Assembly: GCF_000092905.1 (NCBI RefSeq) | Contig: NC_014098.1 | Span: 1,674,001 to 1,738,000 of the forward strand | Direction of reading: 5' to 3' | Length of the DNA: 64,000 nt | Source: Kyrpidia tusciae DSM 2912 | GTDB lineage: Bacteria > Bacillota > Bacilli > Kyrpidiales > Kyrpidiaceae | Shown: positions 1 to 7,933 of the stretch, one piece after another | Position numbering within the stretch: position 1 is the first letter of the stretch | How the letters are laid out: each line of letters opens with the position of its first letter | Position numbers and translations under genes: made by a program | The notes under the pieces: generated by a model | Databases searched by the model: none | What the model saw: only the letters and a program-made list of their open reading frames with translations | Told to the model about the DNA's origin: nothing

Positions 1-17
1 TCCGGTTCGGCATGTGT

Positions 18-290
18 TCACTCCCCCTGTTCGCCTGCAGGAATCGGGTTGAAGGTTTCGCCCACGATCCGGAACGCCTTCGTTCCCTCGCCGAGTTCGT
101 GCACGAAGAGATTACGCGTGGGGACATTCGCGGCCACCAAGATCAGCCGCTCCAGCGTGTCGGGATCGTCCACCTTTTCAATGGCGCGGCGAATGGTTTC
201 GGGCACCGGTCCGAATCGCAGCTTCAGCACATCGAGGAGATCCCTACGGTCAATCTCTATTGCATCCCGGGTCTGTTCGGGGGTGATCAT
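18..290 (-). CDS. Small hypothetical protein downstream of hemerythrin-like gene
   Basis: A 90-residue soluble protein with no signal peptide or membrane segment. The middle (about residues 17-60) is predicted to be helical and reads LLDVLKLRFGPVPETIRRA followed by a second leucine-rich helix. This resembles the short helical repeat at the C-terminus of DUF4351 proteins, but the match is from memory and weak. Its ATG overlaps the stop of the upstream hemerythrin-like gene by four bases (ATGA), so the two are probably translationally coupled. Function unknown; a role alongside the hemerythrin-like protein is only inferred from the coupling. Confidence 0.7.
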   Translation of the reverse strand: MITPEQTRDAIEIDRRDLLDVLKLRFGPVPETIRRAIEKVDDPDTLERLILVAANVPTRNLFVHELGEGTKAFRIVGETFNPIPAGEQGE

Positions 291-748
291 TGCGCGCCTC
301 CTTCTCTCCTGTCGTCACTTTTGTCCCCCTGCCGGCGGACAAGTAGGCGTGTTTCCTCATCGCGGCTGTGCAAGGACACCAGCAATAACAACGCCTCAAA
401 CCGGCGAAGGATCGCGTCCATCGCCCCTTCGGTTTGCAACAGCTTTGTGACTTGACTCACCAATGTGCGCATCAGTTCGTGATCGCGGCAAAGTGCAATC
501 ACTTCCGCCTCCATCGCCGGGTTCTCAGCGACAACTTCCCGATACCACCCTTCCTCCTCCGACTGGGCGTGGCGCAGGGTCCGCGTTTCCCAATGTTCCA
601 ACAAGATACGGGCCATGTCGGCTGCCTGGTGCAACTCCCGCTGGGCGATACAATCTTCCAGATTCCGAGTCAGCTCTTCCGCTTCCAACCACGCGGCTTC
701 ATGAATGGCGTGGTGGGAATCCCATTGCCTCAACGCAGGTCCGATCAT
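287..748 (-). CDS. Hemerythrin-like (HHE) cation-binding domain protein
   Basis: A 153-residue helical protein whose histidine and acidic residues are spaced as in the hemerythrin/HHE family: an HHAIHE motif near residue 12, a HWETRTLRHAQSEEE stretch near 52-66, an RDHE motif near 88 and an HSRDEE motif near 126. Family members bind a di-iron centre and sense or store oxygen or nitric oxide. It has no membrane segment. It lies 75 bp downstream of a NarK-like transporter on the same strand, which would suit a role in nitrate/nitrite or NO metabolism, but that is inference. A GTGGAG ribosome-binding site precedes the ATG. Confidence 0.7.
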   Translation of the reverse strand: MIGPALRQWDSHHAIHEAAWLEAEELTRNLEDCIAQRELHQAADMARILLEHWETRTLRHAQSEEEGWYREVVAENPAMEAEVIALCRDHELMRTLVSQVTKLLQTEGAMDAILRRFEALLLLVSLHSRDEETRLLVRRQGDKSDDRREGGAQ

Positions 749-823
749 GTCTCCACCGTCCTTTCGTCCGAACTGCGCCTCCGGGGCCTACAACCCGCGG
801 CCGGGCCGGCTGCTCGAACCCTT

Positions 824-2026
824 TCAGACAACGCGCGTTCCGCTCTCAGCAGGGGGCAAGGGCAGTCCTCGCCGGCGCTCCGCCCAAGCGAAACCCAGGG
901 CAACGAGACAAGTGCAACCGAGCAGCAGGAGCCCGGCGCTGTAACTTCCCGTGACGTCCTTCATGGCACCCATGATGAGTGGCGGAAAGAAGCCGCCGAC
1001 GCCGCCCACCGCTCCAATGAGACCTGTGGCCTGGCCGGTCGTTTGCGGAAAATACAAGGGAACCAGTTTAAACACAATGCCGTTGCCGAGCCCCACCATT
1101 GACGCGATCACCAACGCGGCAACAGTCGTCAGGAGAATTCGGTCCAGTCCTGCAGCAAACAGACAAGAGGCGGCCGCCACGACGGCAAACACCCCGATCA
1201 ACAGCCGGTAGGGCTCAATGCGATCCGCCAGGTACCCCCCAATCGGCCGCAGGGCCGTGGCGAGGAGCACAAACCCCGCAGCCCGCAGGCCGGAATCCAC
1301 CGGAGTCAGGTGAAACTGCCCTTGCAACAAGGTGGGCAAATAGTTCCCGAACGCCATGAAACTGCCAAAGGTGATGAAGTAGAAGGTCGCCAGTAGCCAC
1401 AGCCTGCGCTGAAACCAAATGGAAGATGGGCGGGCGCCAGCCGCCGAGGCACCGCTGACCAGCGATGCCCCCTTGGCCAACCGGGCATCCCGGGTGAACA
1501 CCCATACCCCCGCAGCGGCTGCAAGCACGGCCGCGGTGATGAACATACCGGTCGTTTGAAACCCAAACCGCAGGTAGAGAGTTGGAACCGTAAACCCAGC
1601 GACCGCCGTTCCTAAATTTCCGAGCGCCGTGATTCCCAAGACCAATCCCTGGCGCTCCGGCGGATACCAGGCGGACACGTGCCCGATACCGACCGCGAAT
1701 GAGGTGCCTGCAATCCCGAGCAGCACCTCCCACGCGATCAACTGGCCGTAGGAGTGAGCCGTCGAGACGCCCAGCACCGGAACAGCGACAAAGATGAGGA
1801 GTAAGGTATACACCCGCCGCCCGCCAAAGCGGTCCACCAGCACTCCCATGGGAATCCGAAGCAAAGACCCGAGCAGGATCGGCGTCGCCACCATGACACT
1901 CTTTTCAAACCCCGACAGGTGGTAGACCTGCTGCAGTTGCGGAGCGATTGGGGAGATCATCGACCACGCGACAAAAGCCACAACCATGGCCAACATGGAC
2001 ACATACATCACAACGGTCCGATTCAT
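824..2026 (-). CDS. MFS transporter, NarK/nitrate-nitrite porter family
   Basis: A 400-residue integral membrane protein with about 12 hydrophobic segments, typical of the major facilitator superfamily. The loop after segment 2 reads GVLVDRFGGRRVYT, the standard MFS motif. Two glycine-rich segments, ALGNLGTAVAGF near residue 137 and GLIGAVGGVGGFFPP near residue 340, correspond to the nitrate-signature helices of the NNP (NarK/NasA) family. It probably exchanges or imports nitrate or nitrite across the cytoplasmic membrane. A GGAGGG ribosome-binding site lies 7 bp before the ATG. No nitrate reductase is visible in the window, so the substrate is uncertain. Confidence 0.75.
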   Translation of the reverse strand: MNRTVVMYVSMLAMVVAFVAWSMISPIAPQLQQVYHLSGFEKSVMVATPILLGSLLRIPMGVLVDRFGGRRVYTLLLIFVAVPVLGVSTAHSYGQLIAWEVLLGIAGTSFAVGIGHVSAWYPPERQGLVLGITALGNLGTAVAGFTVPTLYLRFGFQTTGMFITAAVLAAAAGVWVFTRDARLAKGASLVSGASAAGARPSSIWFQRRLWLLATFYFITFGSFMAFGNYLPTLLQGQFHLTPVDSGLRAAGFVLLATALRPIGGYLADRIEPYRLLIGVFAVVAAASCLFAAGLDRILLTTVAALVIASMVGLGNGIVFKLVPLYFPQTTGQATGLIGAVGGVGGFFPPLIMGAMKDVTGSYSAGLLLLGCTCLVALGFAWAERRRGLPLPPAESGTRVV

Positions 2027-2374
2027 ATCTTAACCCTCCTCGATGCGCAGGACCTGCTGTCCCCATTCCGCGTCTCCCCGGAGCCCATTACGTAAACAGA
2101 TGGGTGACCGCATGACCTGGGAACAACCCTCCTAAACGATACCGGCTGATCCCACGGCCGCCAGGTTTGTGAGCAAATCTGAGGTGGACCCCATTGTCAA
2201 GACATTTTTTTGGCCCTTTTTAAAGTGTGTCGGAATTCCTGAATATGGATATGATGGCCGGACGCGTTTTCCATTTCTGGATCATCCCTCGATCATTCTG
2301 GTGGAGGAGCCCCCCTTCGTCGTTGGTGCTCGTTCTTGGCAGGAGGATCCCCCTCCTTGGCGGAGGGGCCCCCT

Positions 2375-3214
2375 CTAGAGCCCGAACACAGAGGCCGGCG
2401 TCACGTATCCCAGGGACTGGTGCGGGCGCTTGTGGTTGTAGAACTCCAGGTATCTGGCGATCCCTTCCCGAGCCTGTTTCGGCGTTTGGTAGTCGTGAAG
2501 ATACACCTCTTCCTGCTTCAGACTCCGCCACAGGCGCTCGGTGAAGATGTTGTCCAGGGCTCGACCCCGACCGTCCATGCTGATCCGAATCCCATGATTT
2601 AGCAGTACGTCCGTGTACTTCGGGCTGGTAAAGTGACTTCCCTGGTCGCTATTCATGATCTCCGGCGTCCACTGCCGCAGGGCCCGATGCAAGGCCTTCA
2701 GAACAAAATCCATATGCAGGGTTTGATCCAGCTCATAGCTGACCACGTAACGGGAGTACCAGTCCAGGATCGCCACCAGATACATCCAGCCATGCGCCAT
2801 GCGGATATACGTGATGTCGATGCCCCAGACCTGATTCGGACGCTCGATCCTCAAGCCGCGCAACAGGTAGGGATACACCCGGTGTGCCTGGGCGCGCCGA
2901 CTCAAATTGGGACCCGGAGTGATGCCGGCAATCCCCATCTCCCGCATATGACGCTGGACGGCCTTGCGGTTGACGGTCCAATGTTCGCTGCGTAAAATGG
3001 CCGTGATGCGCCGGGAACCGTAGAACGGATGCTCCGTGTAAATTTGGTCAATCCGGTGTTTGAGCCTCACCTCCTCCTCGGACGGTCCGACTGGCTTGTA
3101 GTACAGGCTGGACCGGTTTAAGCCCAGAAGCTTGGCCTGAACGGCGAGCGGGAGTTCACGTTCTTGGAAGTCGATGAGAGCCAGCCTGTCCTCTCGACTG
3201 AGCGAGGCGAGATT
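2375..3214 (-). CDS. IS3-family transposase OrfB (DDE integrase domain), frameshifted from OrfA
   Basis: This frame encodes the HTH_21 linker (an LLGLNRSSLYYKPV stretch) and the integrase core with a complete DDE set: WGIDITYI, the MNSDQGSHF region, and the C-terminal glutamate region FTERLWRSLKQEE. It is open without interruption from the A8 tract at 3213-3220 down to the stop at 2375, but has no obvious start of its own. OrfA ends in another frame. The shift needed is +1 (equivalently -2), not the usual -1 of IS3 elements, so the copy may be inactivated by an indel in the A tract. An in-frame relative is seen at 10906. Confidence 0.75.
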   Translation of the reverse strand, partial: NLASLSREDRLALIDFQERELPLAVQAKLLGLNRSSLYYKPVGPSEEEVRLKHRIDQIYTEHPFYGSRRITAILRSEHWTVNRKAVQRHMREMGIAGITPGPNLSRRAQAHRVYPYLLRGLRIERPNQVWGIDITYIRMAHGWMYLVAILDWYSRYVVSYELDQTLHMDFVLKALHRALRQWTPEIMNSDQGSHFTSPKYTDVLLNHGIRISMDGRGRALDNIFTERLWRSLKQEEVYLHDYQTPKQAREGIARYLEFYNHKRPHQSLGYVTPASVFGL

Positions 3215-3488
3215 TTTTTTCCAACCAAGACAATTGTGTGCTCAGGCGACCGACCTCCGCATACAATTCTTGGATCTTGTCTTCATATTCTGAACGAATT
3301 TTGGCCAGCTGTCTATTCTCAGGTTCAAACGCCCGTGGCCAGTTTTCCAAGGCGATATCCCGCCATTGGCGGAGTTGATTGACGTGAACGCCATATTCGG
3401 ACGCCAATTGCGAGAGCGTCTTTTCCTCTTTGAGAATTTCCAGGACAACTTTGGTTTTGAAGTCAGTATCATACTTTTTTCTCGGCAT
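3156..3488 (-). CDS. IS3-family transposase OrfA (helix-turn-helix protein)
   Basis: The N-terminal 90 residues are a typical HTH_Tnp_1 protein: basic start (MPRKKYDTDFKTKVVLEIL), a helix-turn-helix ending EYGVHVNQLRQW, then a leucine-rich coiled coil used for multimerisation. It recognises the element's ends. After the WLEKK motif the frame runs into about 17 non-homologous residues because the reading frame diverges from OrfB at an A8 run. Overlap with the OrfB frame is about 60 bp. It is strongly similar in layout to the N-terminal part of the transposase at 10906. Confidence 0.75.
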   Translation of the reverse strand: MPRKKYDTDFKTKVVLEILKEEKTLSQLASEYGVHVNQLRQWRDIALENWPRAFEPENRQLAKIRSEYEDKIQELYAEVGRLSTQLSWLEKKSRLAQSRGQAGSHRLPRT

Positions 3489-3761
3489 GGACCTACCTTA
3501 AAATCTCCCTTCTTGTTGTCCAGTTTCTTGAGTCCATTATACTCAGGCCCCCGGCTTTAGGTTAATAAGGCCAGTGGTAATCGCCCGTGACCGATATCAC
3601 ATGGAAGGAGACAATATGCTAATAAAACGTTGACGGAATGGTGAAGTCCAAGAAGGGTGGGGAGGGTGGAGCGGCGGTTCTCTATGAGAGGAATGAGTGC
3701 CCAAACACAACTCGCGCCGCCCATCCTCTTCCTTCTGGCGAGGCCGGCGGCGCGCCGTTCT

Positions 3762-4028
3762 TCATGTTTGGGCTGACTCGTCGACAGCATCGATTTTCTT
3801 CAACTCCGACTCCAGGCACCCGACGATGCGTCCGGTGGATAAAAAATAAACCGCATAAACGAGTCGATCCTGCAAAAACCATCCCCGGTCCACCACCACG
3901 CCGCGGTCGCTGCGCCGGGCCAGGATCGCTCCCCGGGACTCCATGGGGTACGTCCCGTCATTCCGGATATCCCTTACGCATTCCACGACGTCTTCCAAAT
4001 TGAAAACCGATCCCATGTTCCATCCCAC
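3762..4028 (-). CDS. nifZ: NifZ-domain protein
   Basis: An 88-residue protein whose core (VRDIRNDGTYPM, then GWFLQDRLVYAVYFLSTGRIVGC and a terminal acidic ExEL motif) matches the NifZ family. In diazotrophs NifZ helps mature the P-cluster of the MoFe protein. No nifHDK or other nif genes are in the window, and the gene sits between an IS3 copy and an IS66 remnant, so it may be a relic of a rearranged cluster or serve another metal-cluster role. The annotated start is GTG; an ATG four codons in (4016) is an alternative because the nearest purine-rich stretch abuts the GTG. Confidence 0.75.
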   Translation of the reverse strand: MGWNMGSVFNLEDVVECVRDIRNDGTYPMESRGAILARRSDRGVVVDRGWFLQDRLVYAVYFLSTGRIVGCLESELKKIDAVDESAQT

Positions 4029-4083
4029 TCCCTTTCACAGGACCAGCGTTTGATTGCCGTCCTCGAATGTGTTCCCACAAGAA

Positions 4084-4323
4084 CATAATCGAAAAAACTG
4101 GTTATTCGCGAACACCCCGAAAGGGGCGAAGGCGAGCGCGACGGTGTACAGCATCGTGGAGACCGCCAAGGAAAACGGGCTGAATCCCTACGAATATCTT
4201 CGGTACCTGTTTGAGCGGCTGCCCAACGTGGACGTCAACGATACCACTGTCTTGGATAGACTGTTACCGTGGTCGCCCGAGCTGCCGGAGTCTGTCCGCC
4301 GTCGGCCATCCGGCGCCACGTAA
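4084..4323 (+). pseudogene. IS66 transposase TnpC, C-terminal fragment
   Basis: The translated fragment reads NRKNWLFANTPKGAKAS, then a helical stretch containing NPYEYLRYLFERLPN, the well-conserved C-terminus of IS66-family transposases. The N-terminal zinc finger and most of the DDE domain are absent. There is no start codon of its own with a ribosome-binding site. It is non-functional. Confidence 0.75.
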
Positions 4324-4420
4324 ACACCGAACTGAAGAGCAGGCCCCATCGCTTGGATCGGGTGGGGTCTATTTGGCGTGCCCAAAAAACCTACAGCCAC
4401 CGGCCCCGTTTGACGCTTAC
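4084..4420 (+). mobile_element. Right-end remnant of an IS66-family element
   Basis: The fragment carries the last about 80 codons of an IS66 transposase (TnpC) followed by about 100 bp of non-coding end. It finishes at TTTGACGCTTAC (position 4420), whose complement GTAAGCGTCAAA is the characteristic start of IS66 inverted repeats. The rest of the element, including tnpA and tnpB, is missing. It marks the left edge of the AT-rich island that starts at about 4421. Confidence 0.7.
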
Positions 4421-4720
4421 TCAAGAGCGAACGGGTGTGGGTGTCGCTGTTCTGGGATTAACATCCATGGGACCCATTGATCCCGGCCAGTTTCTCCGCC
4501 AACCTTAGGTCAGCATGTCTCGTCAATTTTCGGTCATTATATTGTGGCAGTAACAAGATCCATCAGCAAAAGTCTTAAAACAAATCTGGCCTTGACATAA
4601 TTACCTACATCGCGCCAAATCCGTGCAGCCAAGCCGGCGATCCGAACTGCCTCAACATCTCGAACCGCCGCGCTATCTCAACCTTCATTTCAGCATCCTA
4701 AAACCCCAGATTTAGGTTGT
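4421..4720. other. Gene-free junction between IS66 remnant and AT-rich island
   Basis: No convincing coding frame is visible on either strand in these 300 bp. The base composition shifts here from GC-rich to AT-richer. A short inverted repeat (CCTAAA at 4697-4702 with TTTAGG at 4711-4716) lies just past the stop of the permease gene at 4721 and could act as a weak transcript end, but it has no T tract. Confidence 0.4.
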
Positions 4721-6031
4721 TCACGTATCTTCTGAGGTCGACTTTTGAATTCGGTGCGTATCGACATACTGCACAGACTTATACCGAACCAAGTACAGTG
4801 CTAGCCCTATTCCCATCCAACACACTCCAGTAATGAATCCCGACCGTCCAACTGTGATAAGTAAAATTACACAGATTAGTAATGCTAAAATCGGTATGAA
4901 AGGGTAAAAAGGGACTTGGAATTGCTTCAATCTTTCCTCCAGAGGTGTTTTCCTTCTGGATACAAAAAACGATATTAATGTAAATATAAAAGTCAGAATA
5001 TATAGAAATCCAGTTGCTGATACTGCAATGTTAATGGAACTAAAGGTTGTAAAGGCGATTTGAATTGCCACTCCCAAGCTAACTGCCATTATTGGAGTAC
5101 CGAAACGCGGATGAATTCTTGCGAAAAATTGTGGCAATAGCCCATTTCGTCCCATCGCAAATGCGGTGCGGGAAATTGAAACAATGAAGGCATTCGCAGT
5201 TGCCATCAACGAGATAACAATGACGATGTTGACCAGTTTTGGACCGAAAGCCCCCAAAAATTGCTGACTTGCGTAGGCCACTGGAATAGAAGACTCTCCA
5301 AGAACATCCCAAGGTACCACACCTACAGAAACAAGTAATAAACTAGAATATAGGAGGAACACAATGCATATTGAAGAAAATATGGAAAGTGGGATCGTCC
5401 GGCGAGGGTTCTTTACCTCTTCGCCAGCCGCAACTATTCCATCCCATCCAACCATTGATAAAAATCCCACTAAGGCTGCTGATACTATGCCTTCTACGCC
5501 ATTTGGGACAAATGGTCTGTATAAATATGGGTCAATATGCGGAACCCCCAAAACAAAGAATAAAACGAGAAGCAAGATCTCAACCACCACAATTAGCACT
5601 TGTATCGTTCCACTGAATTTTACACCAATTACATTAAATATACCGAGGACTAACAACAGGGCCAGTGCACTCGATAATGGAGGCATGCCTATCAACGAAT
5701 GGAGATAGTTTCCGAATCCTTTGGAAACGAAGCTACTGGCCGCCAGCCATGCCCCCCAATAACACCATCCAATAATTGTTCCTGCTAAGGAGCCAAGATT
5801 TTCGCGCACAAACTCATAGGCCCCTCCGGCACGCGGATAACGAGAAGCCAGTTCCGCGTAACAAAGCCCAAGTAATATCTCAAGCAGAGCAGCCAAAATA
5901 AACGAAATGAGAACCGCCGGACCAGCTTTACCTGCCGCCACGCCACTTAGAACAAATATCCCAGCACCGACCATCGCCCCTATACCGAGCGCCGTGGACT
6001 CTTTCCATCCTAGCCTTCTTGTAAGTTCCAA
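4721..6031 (-). CDS. APC-superfamily amino acid permease
   Basis: A 436-residue integral membrane protein with about 12 transmembrane segments. The first helix contains the broken-helix substrate motif GIGAMVGAGIFVLSG, diagnostic of APC amino acid/polyamine/cationic transporters, followed by SRYPRAGGAYEFV. It is likely to move an amino acid or a related zwitterion. It is the last gene of a five-gene minus-strand operon, 23 bp after the molybdoenzyme gene, so it may import the substrate or export the product of that pathway. Base composition is clearly AT-richer than in the core genes of the window, indicating horizontal acquisition. Confidence 0.85.
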   Translation of the reverse strand: MELTRRLGWKESTALGIGAMVGAGIFVLSGVAAGKAGPAVLISFILAALLEILLGLCYAELASRYPRAGGAYEFVRENLGSLAGTIIGWCYWGAWLAASSFVSKGFGNYLHSLIGMPPLSSALALLLVLGIFNVIGVKFSGTIQVLIVVVEILLLVLFFVLGVPHIDPYLYRPFVPNGVEGIVSAALVGFLSMVGWDGIVAAGEEVKNPRRTIPLSIFSSICIVFLLYSSLLLVSVGVVPWDVLGESSIPVAYASQQFLGAFGPKLVNIVIVISLMATANAFIVSISRTAFAMGRNGLLPQFFARIHPRFGTPIMAVSLGVAIQIAFTTFSSINIAVSATGFLYILTFIFTLISFFVSRRKTPLEERLKQFQVPFYPFIPILALLICVILLITVGRSGFITGVCWMGIGLALYLVRYKSVQYVDTHRIQKSTSEDT

Positions 6032-6054
6032 AACGATACCTCCTATGATTCACG

Positions 6055-6678
6055 TTAGAAATCCTTTATTTCGCCAGGTGTCTCAACGTACCGAAATCCC
6101 GCGAGATCTACAATCCAATATTTTTTAGGCCGAATCGTCCCGTCTATGTCGTAACCAGCTCTTATCTCCCATTCTCCGCGCTCATATTGTTCAGTTACTT
6201 CGAGGCGTGCTAATCCTTTGACGCTCTTATAACCATAAAGGCCGAAGTCAATAAGCCGCAGAGGAAATCCGTTTTCGATGGGCAGTGTTTCGCCATCAAC
6301 GGAATGGACAAGTAGTGCCCTTCTCGAAAGGGCGTCCCCTAATGGTAAAGTAGACTGGTATACACCTTTTTCTTTAGTTCCAATGCTTGTTTGTTTCAGA
6401 TAATATCTTTCAGGGCGATCAACACCGGCCATATCTATGACCGTTTGAAGAAGAATGCCCTTCCACAGCCGACGGATAGTCCAATTACAAACGCATACCA
6501 TTCGACGACTCTCCTCCACTTGTGGAAGTAAGAGCAGCTCTTTGTAAGAGAAGGTGATTGGTCTTTTTACCTTCCCCGAAACTGTTAGCTTCCACGAGGA
6601 GACGTCAATGTCATATGGTGGCCCATCCTGGTAATAACGAAGGGACGAAGGCTTTTTATCTATATTCGGAGTAGTCAT
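6055..6678 (-). CDS. Cytoplasmic sulfite-oxidase-family molybdopterin oxidoreductase
   Basis: A 207-residue single-domain protein of the oxidoreductase molybdopterin-binding family (sulfite oxidase/MsrP fold). The Mo-ligating cysteine is Cys62 in CVCNWTIRRLWKG, matching the CVxxW pattern of the family; later conserved parts include PLGDALSRRALLVHS, GFPLRLIDFGLYGYKSVKGL and a W-E-x-R C-terminal segment. There is no Tat or Sec signal and no heme or dimerisation domain, so it should act in the cytoplasm, unlike typical MsrP or sulfite dehydrogenases. It overlaps the upstream SUMF1-like gene by four bases (ATGA). Substrate unknown. Confidence 0.8.
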   Translation of the reverse strand: MTTPNIDKKPSSLRYYQDGPPYDIDVSSWKLTVSGKVKRPITFSYKELLLLPQVEESRRMVCVCNWTIRRLWKGILLQTVIDMAGVDRPERYYLKQTSIGTKEKGVYQSTLPLGDALSRRALLVHSVDGETLPIENGFPLRLIDFGLYGYKSVKGLARLEVTEQYERGEWEIRAGYDIDGTIRPKKYWIVDLAGFRYVETPGEIKDF

Positions 6679-7454
6679 ATTTCTCTATCCCCCTCAAGAT
6701 TGATCACGCAACGAAATCCGATTGTGTTATCTCGCAACGTAGGGGGATAGTAATCCCGGCTGCTACACCGCATAAATCCCTCATTAAAGAGTCCACTCCC
6801 ACCGCGAACAACATGGTCTTCTGTTTCAGAAGTAATATAGACAGGATTAATGCGCGATTTATCCCAACTGTAATTCGGGGATGCATTATCCAGGCACCAT
6901 TCAGCCACATTACCGGCCATGTCCAGACAACCGAAATACGAACGGTTCAATGGATGTGCGTATACCGAGGTAGAGCTGCGGTTCAGTTCTAATGGCTCAC
7001 AGTCTGGAGCAAAATTCGCGTATTCGAGGGTCGGGGCCTCGTTACCCCATGGGTATTGGCGATCATCTGTACCTTTACACGCGTATTCCCACTGTGCTTC
7101 TGTAGGAAGTGTTTTCCCACAAAAGGTCGCAAAGGCGAGCGCCTCCCACCAACTTACCCCGGTTACCGGCTGGTCATCTTGATTCCAATGATCGTCAAAC
7201 CAGTAGTTTGGGTGTGTCAGTCCTAATTCACAGACGAATCGCCAACCGGCCTCCGTCCAATACTTTTTTGTCTTATAGCCCCCGCTTTTAATAAATACCC
7301 GATACTGTTTATTGGTTACAGGTGTTATATCAATAGCAAAGGAGGAAAGGTTTACTTCCACCACAGGGGCTTCGTCAGGAGACACATTACTGCCACGCCT
7401 AAATGTCCCACTCGGAATAACAATCATCCCACTAGAGCTAACGCTTTTCGACAT
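6675..7454 (-). CDS. SUMF1/formylglycine-generating-enzyme-like protein lacking FGE cysteines
   Basis: A 259-residue FGE-sulfatase (C-type-lectin-like) domain: MIVIPSGTFRRGSN near the start, PVTNKQYRVF, PVTGVSWWEALAFATFCGKTLPTEAQWEYA in the middle, YPWGNE, DMAGNVAEW, then VVRGGS and IGFRC at the end. In true FGEs two cysteines follow RGGSxL; here that stretch reads RGGSGLFNEGFMRCSSRD, so neither cysteine of the copper site is in place. It is therefore unlikely to make formylglycine and could be an EgtB/NirV-type relative using the same fold differently. Start chosen at the second ATG, 6 bp after AAGGAGGGG; an ATG two codons upstream abuts the site. Confidence 0.8.
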   Translation of the reverse strand: MSKSVSSSGMIVIPSGTFRRGSNVSPDEAPVVEVNLSSFAIDITPVTNKQYRVFIKSGGYKTKKYWTEAGWRFVCELGLTHPNYWFDDHWNQDDQPVTGVSWWEALAFATFCGKTLPTEAQWEYACKGTDDRQYPWGNEAPTLEYANFAPDCEPLELNRSSTSVYAHPLNRSYFGCLDMAGNVAEWCLDNASPNYSWDKSRINPVYITSETEDHVVRGGSGLFNEGFMRCSSRDYYPPTLRDNTIGFRCVINLEGDREI

Positions 7455-7476
7455 CCACATCCCCTCCTTATTGTCG

Positions 7477-7899
7477 TTATCTCAGAAGTGGCAAGCTTCC
7501 AGTAAGTCGATTCACCTTTCTTTTGTCTCCGAAAAGCGCTATTCCGAGATACCCCAAATCGTCACTGTTATGGGAGGCAATCTTTCGAGTATAGGATTCA
7601 TAGTCAGTGGTAGTTTGAGCGGCATCTGAAAAGTCAACAACGAAAAGATCTTTGTCTCTGTCGGACAGAATCTTCTCCATTAATGTCTTTAGCGATGACT
7701 TCGTTCCACGAAGTATGGGAATCGGCATTGTTGTAATTCCGACGTGCAGATTGCCGGATTTATCCAATACATCCGGGCCAATTATACCTTCGATCGATCT
7801 TCCCAATGTCAAGCCCAATACCGCCGCAGTGTTTGCAATCAGTCCTGCGGAGAGCTCGCCGTCAATAACCATGACACACTTGAAACTTGAAATGTCCAT
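7477..7899 (-). CDS. DUF2000-family protein
   Basis: A 140-residue protein matching the DUF2000 family: KCVMVIDGELSAGLIANTAA near the N-terminus, GRSIEGIIGPDVLDKSGNLHVGI, then IPILRGTKSSLKTL. The family has a fold related to peptidyl-tRNA hydrolase 2 and no established enzymatic role that I know. A GGAGGAAG ribosome-binding site precedes the ATG. It is the second gene of the operon, between the BacA-like gene (34 bp upstream) and the SUMF1-like gene, so it probably takes part in the same pathway. Confidence 0.8.
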   Translation of the reverse strand: MDISSFKCVMVIDGELSAGLIANTAAVLGLTLGRSIEGIIGPDVLDKSGNLHVGITTMPIPILRGTKSSLKTLMEKILSDRDKDLFVVDFSDAAQTTTDYESYTRKIASHNSDDLGYLGIALFGDKRKVNRLTGSLPLLR

Positions 7900-7933
7900 T
7901 TATCTTCCTCCAAAGTTGTGTTAAATACACTTG

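Larger units (their letters stand above)
2180..3545 (-). mobile_element. IS3-family insertion sequence, copy A (approximate limits)
   Basis: A minus-strand IS3-family element with separate orfA and orfB frames. The 5' end is placed near 3545, where the minus strand reads TGAGTATAATGGACTCAAG; this end resembles the upstream end of the second IS3-like copy near 10851. The 3' end near 2180 (TGAGGTGGACCCCATTGTC) is a guess based on a shared TGGAC core. The 195 bp between the orfB stop and 2180 is long for this family and holds no gene I can identify, so the right end could lie closer to 2375. No convincing target duplication is visible. Confidence 0.6.

Noticed and set aside
3557-3790. 77-codon minus-strand frame upstream of the IS3 copy
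   Set aside because: It overlaps nifZ's 3' end in another frame, has no ribosome-binding site and resembles no family; the nifZ frame explains the region better.
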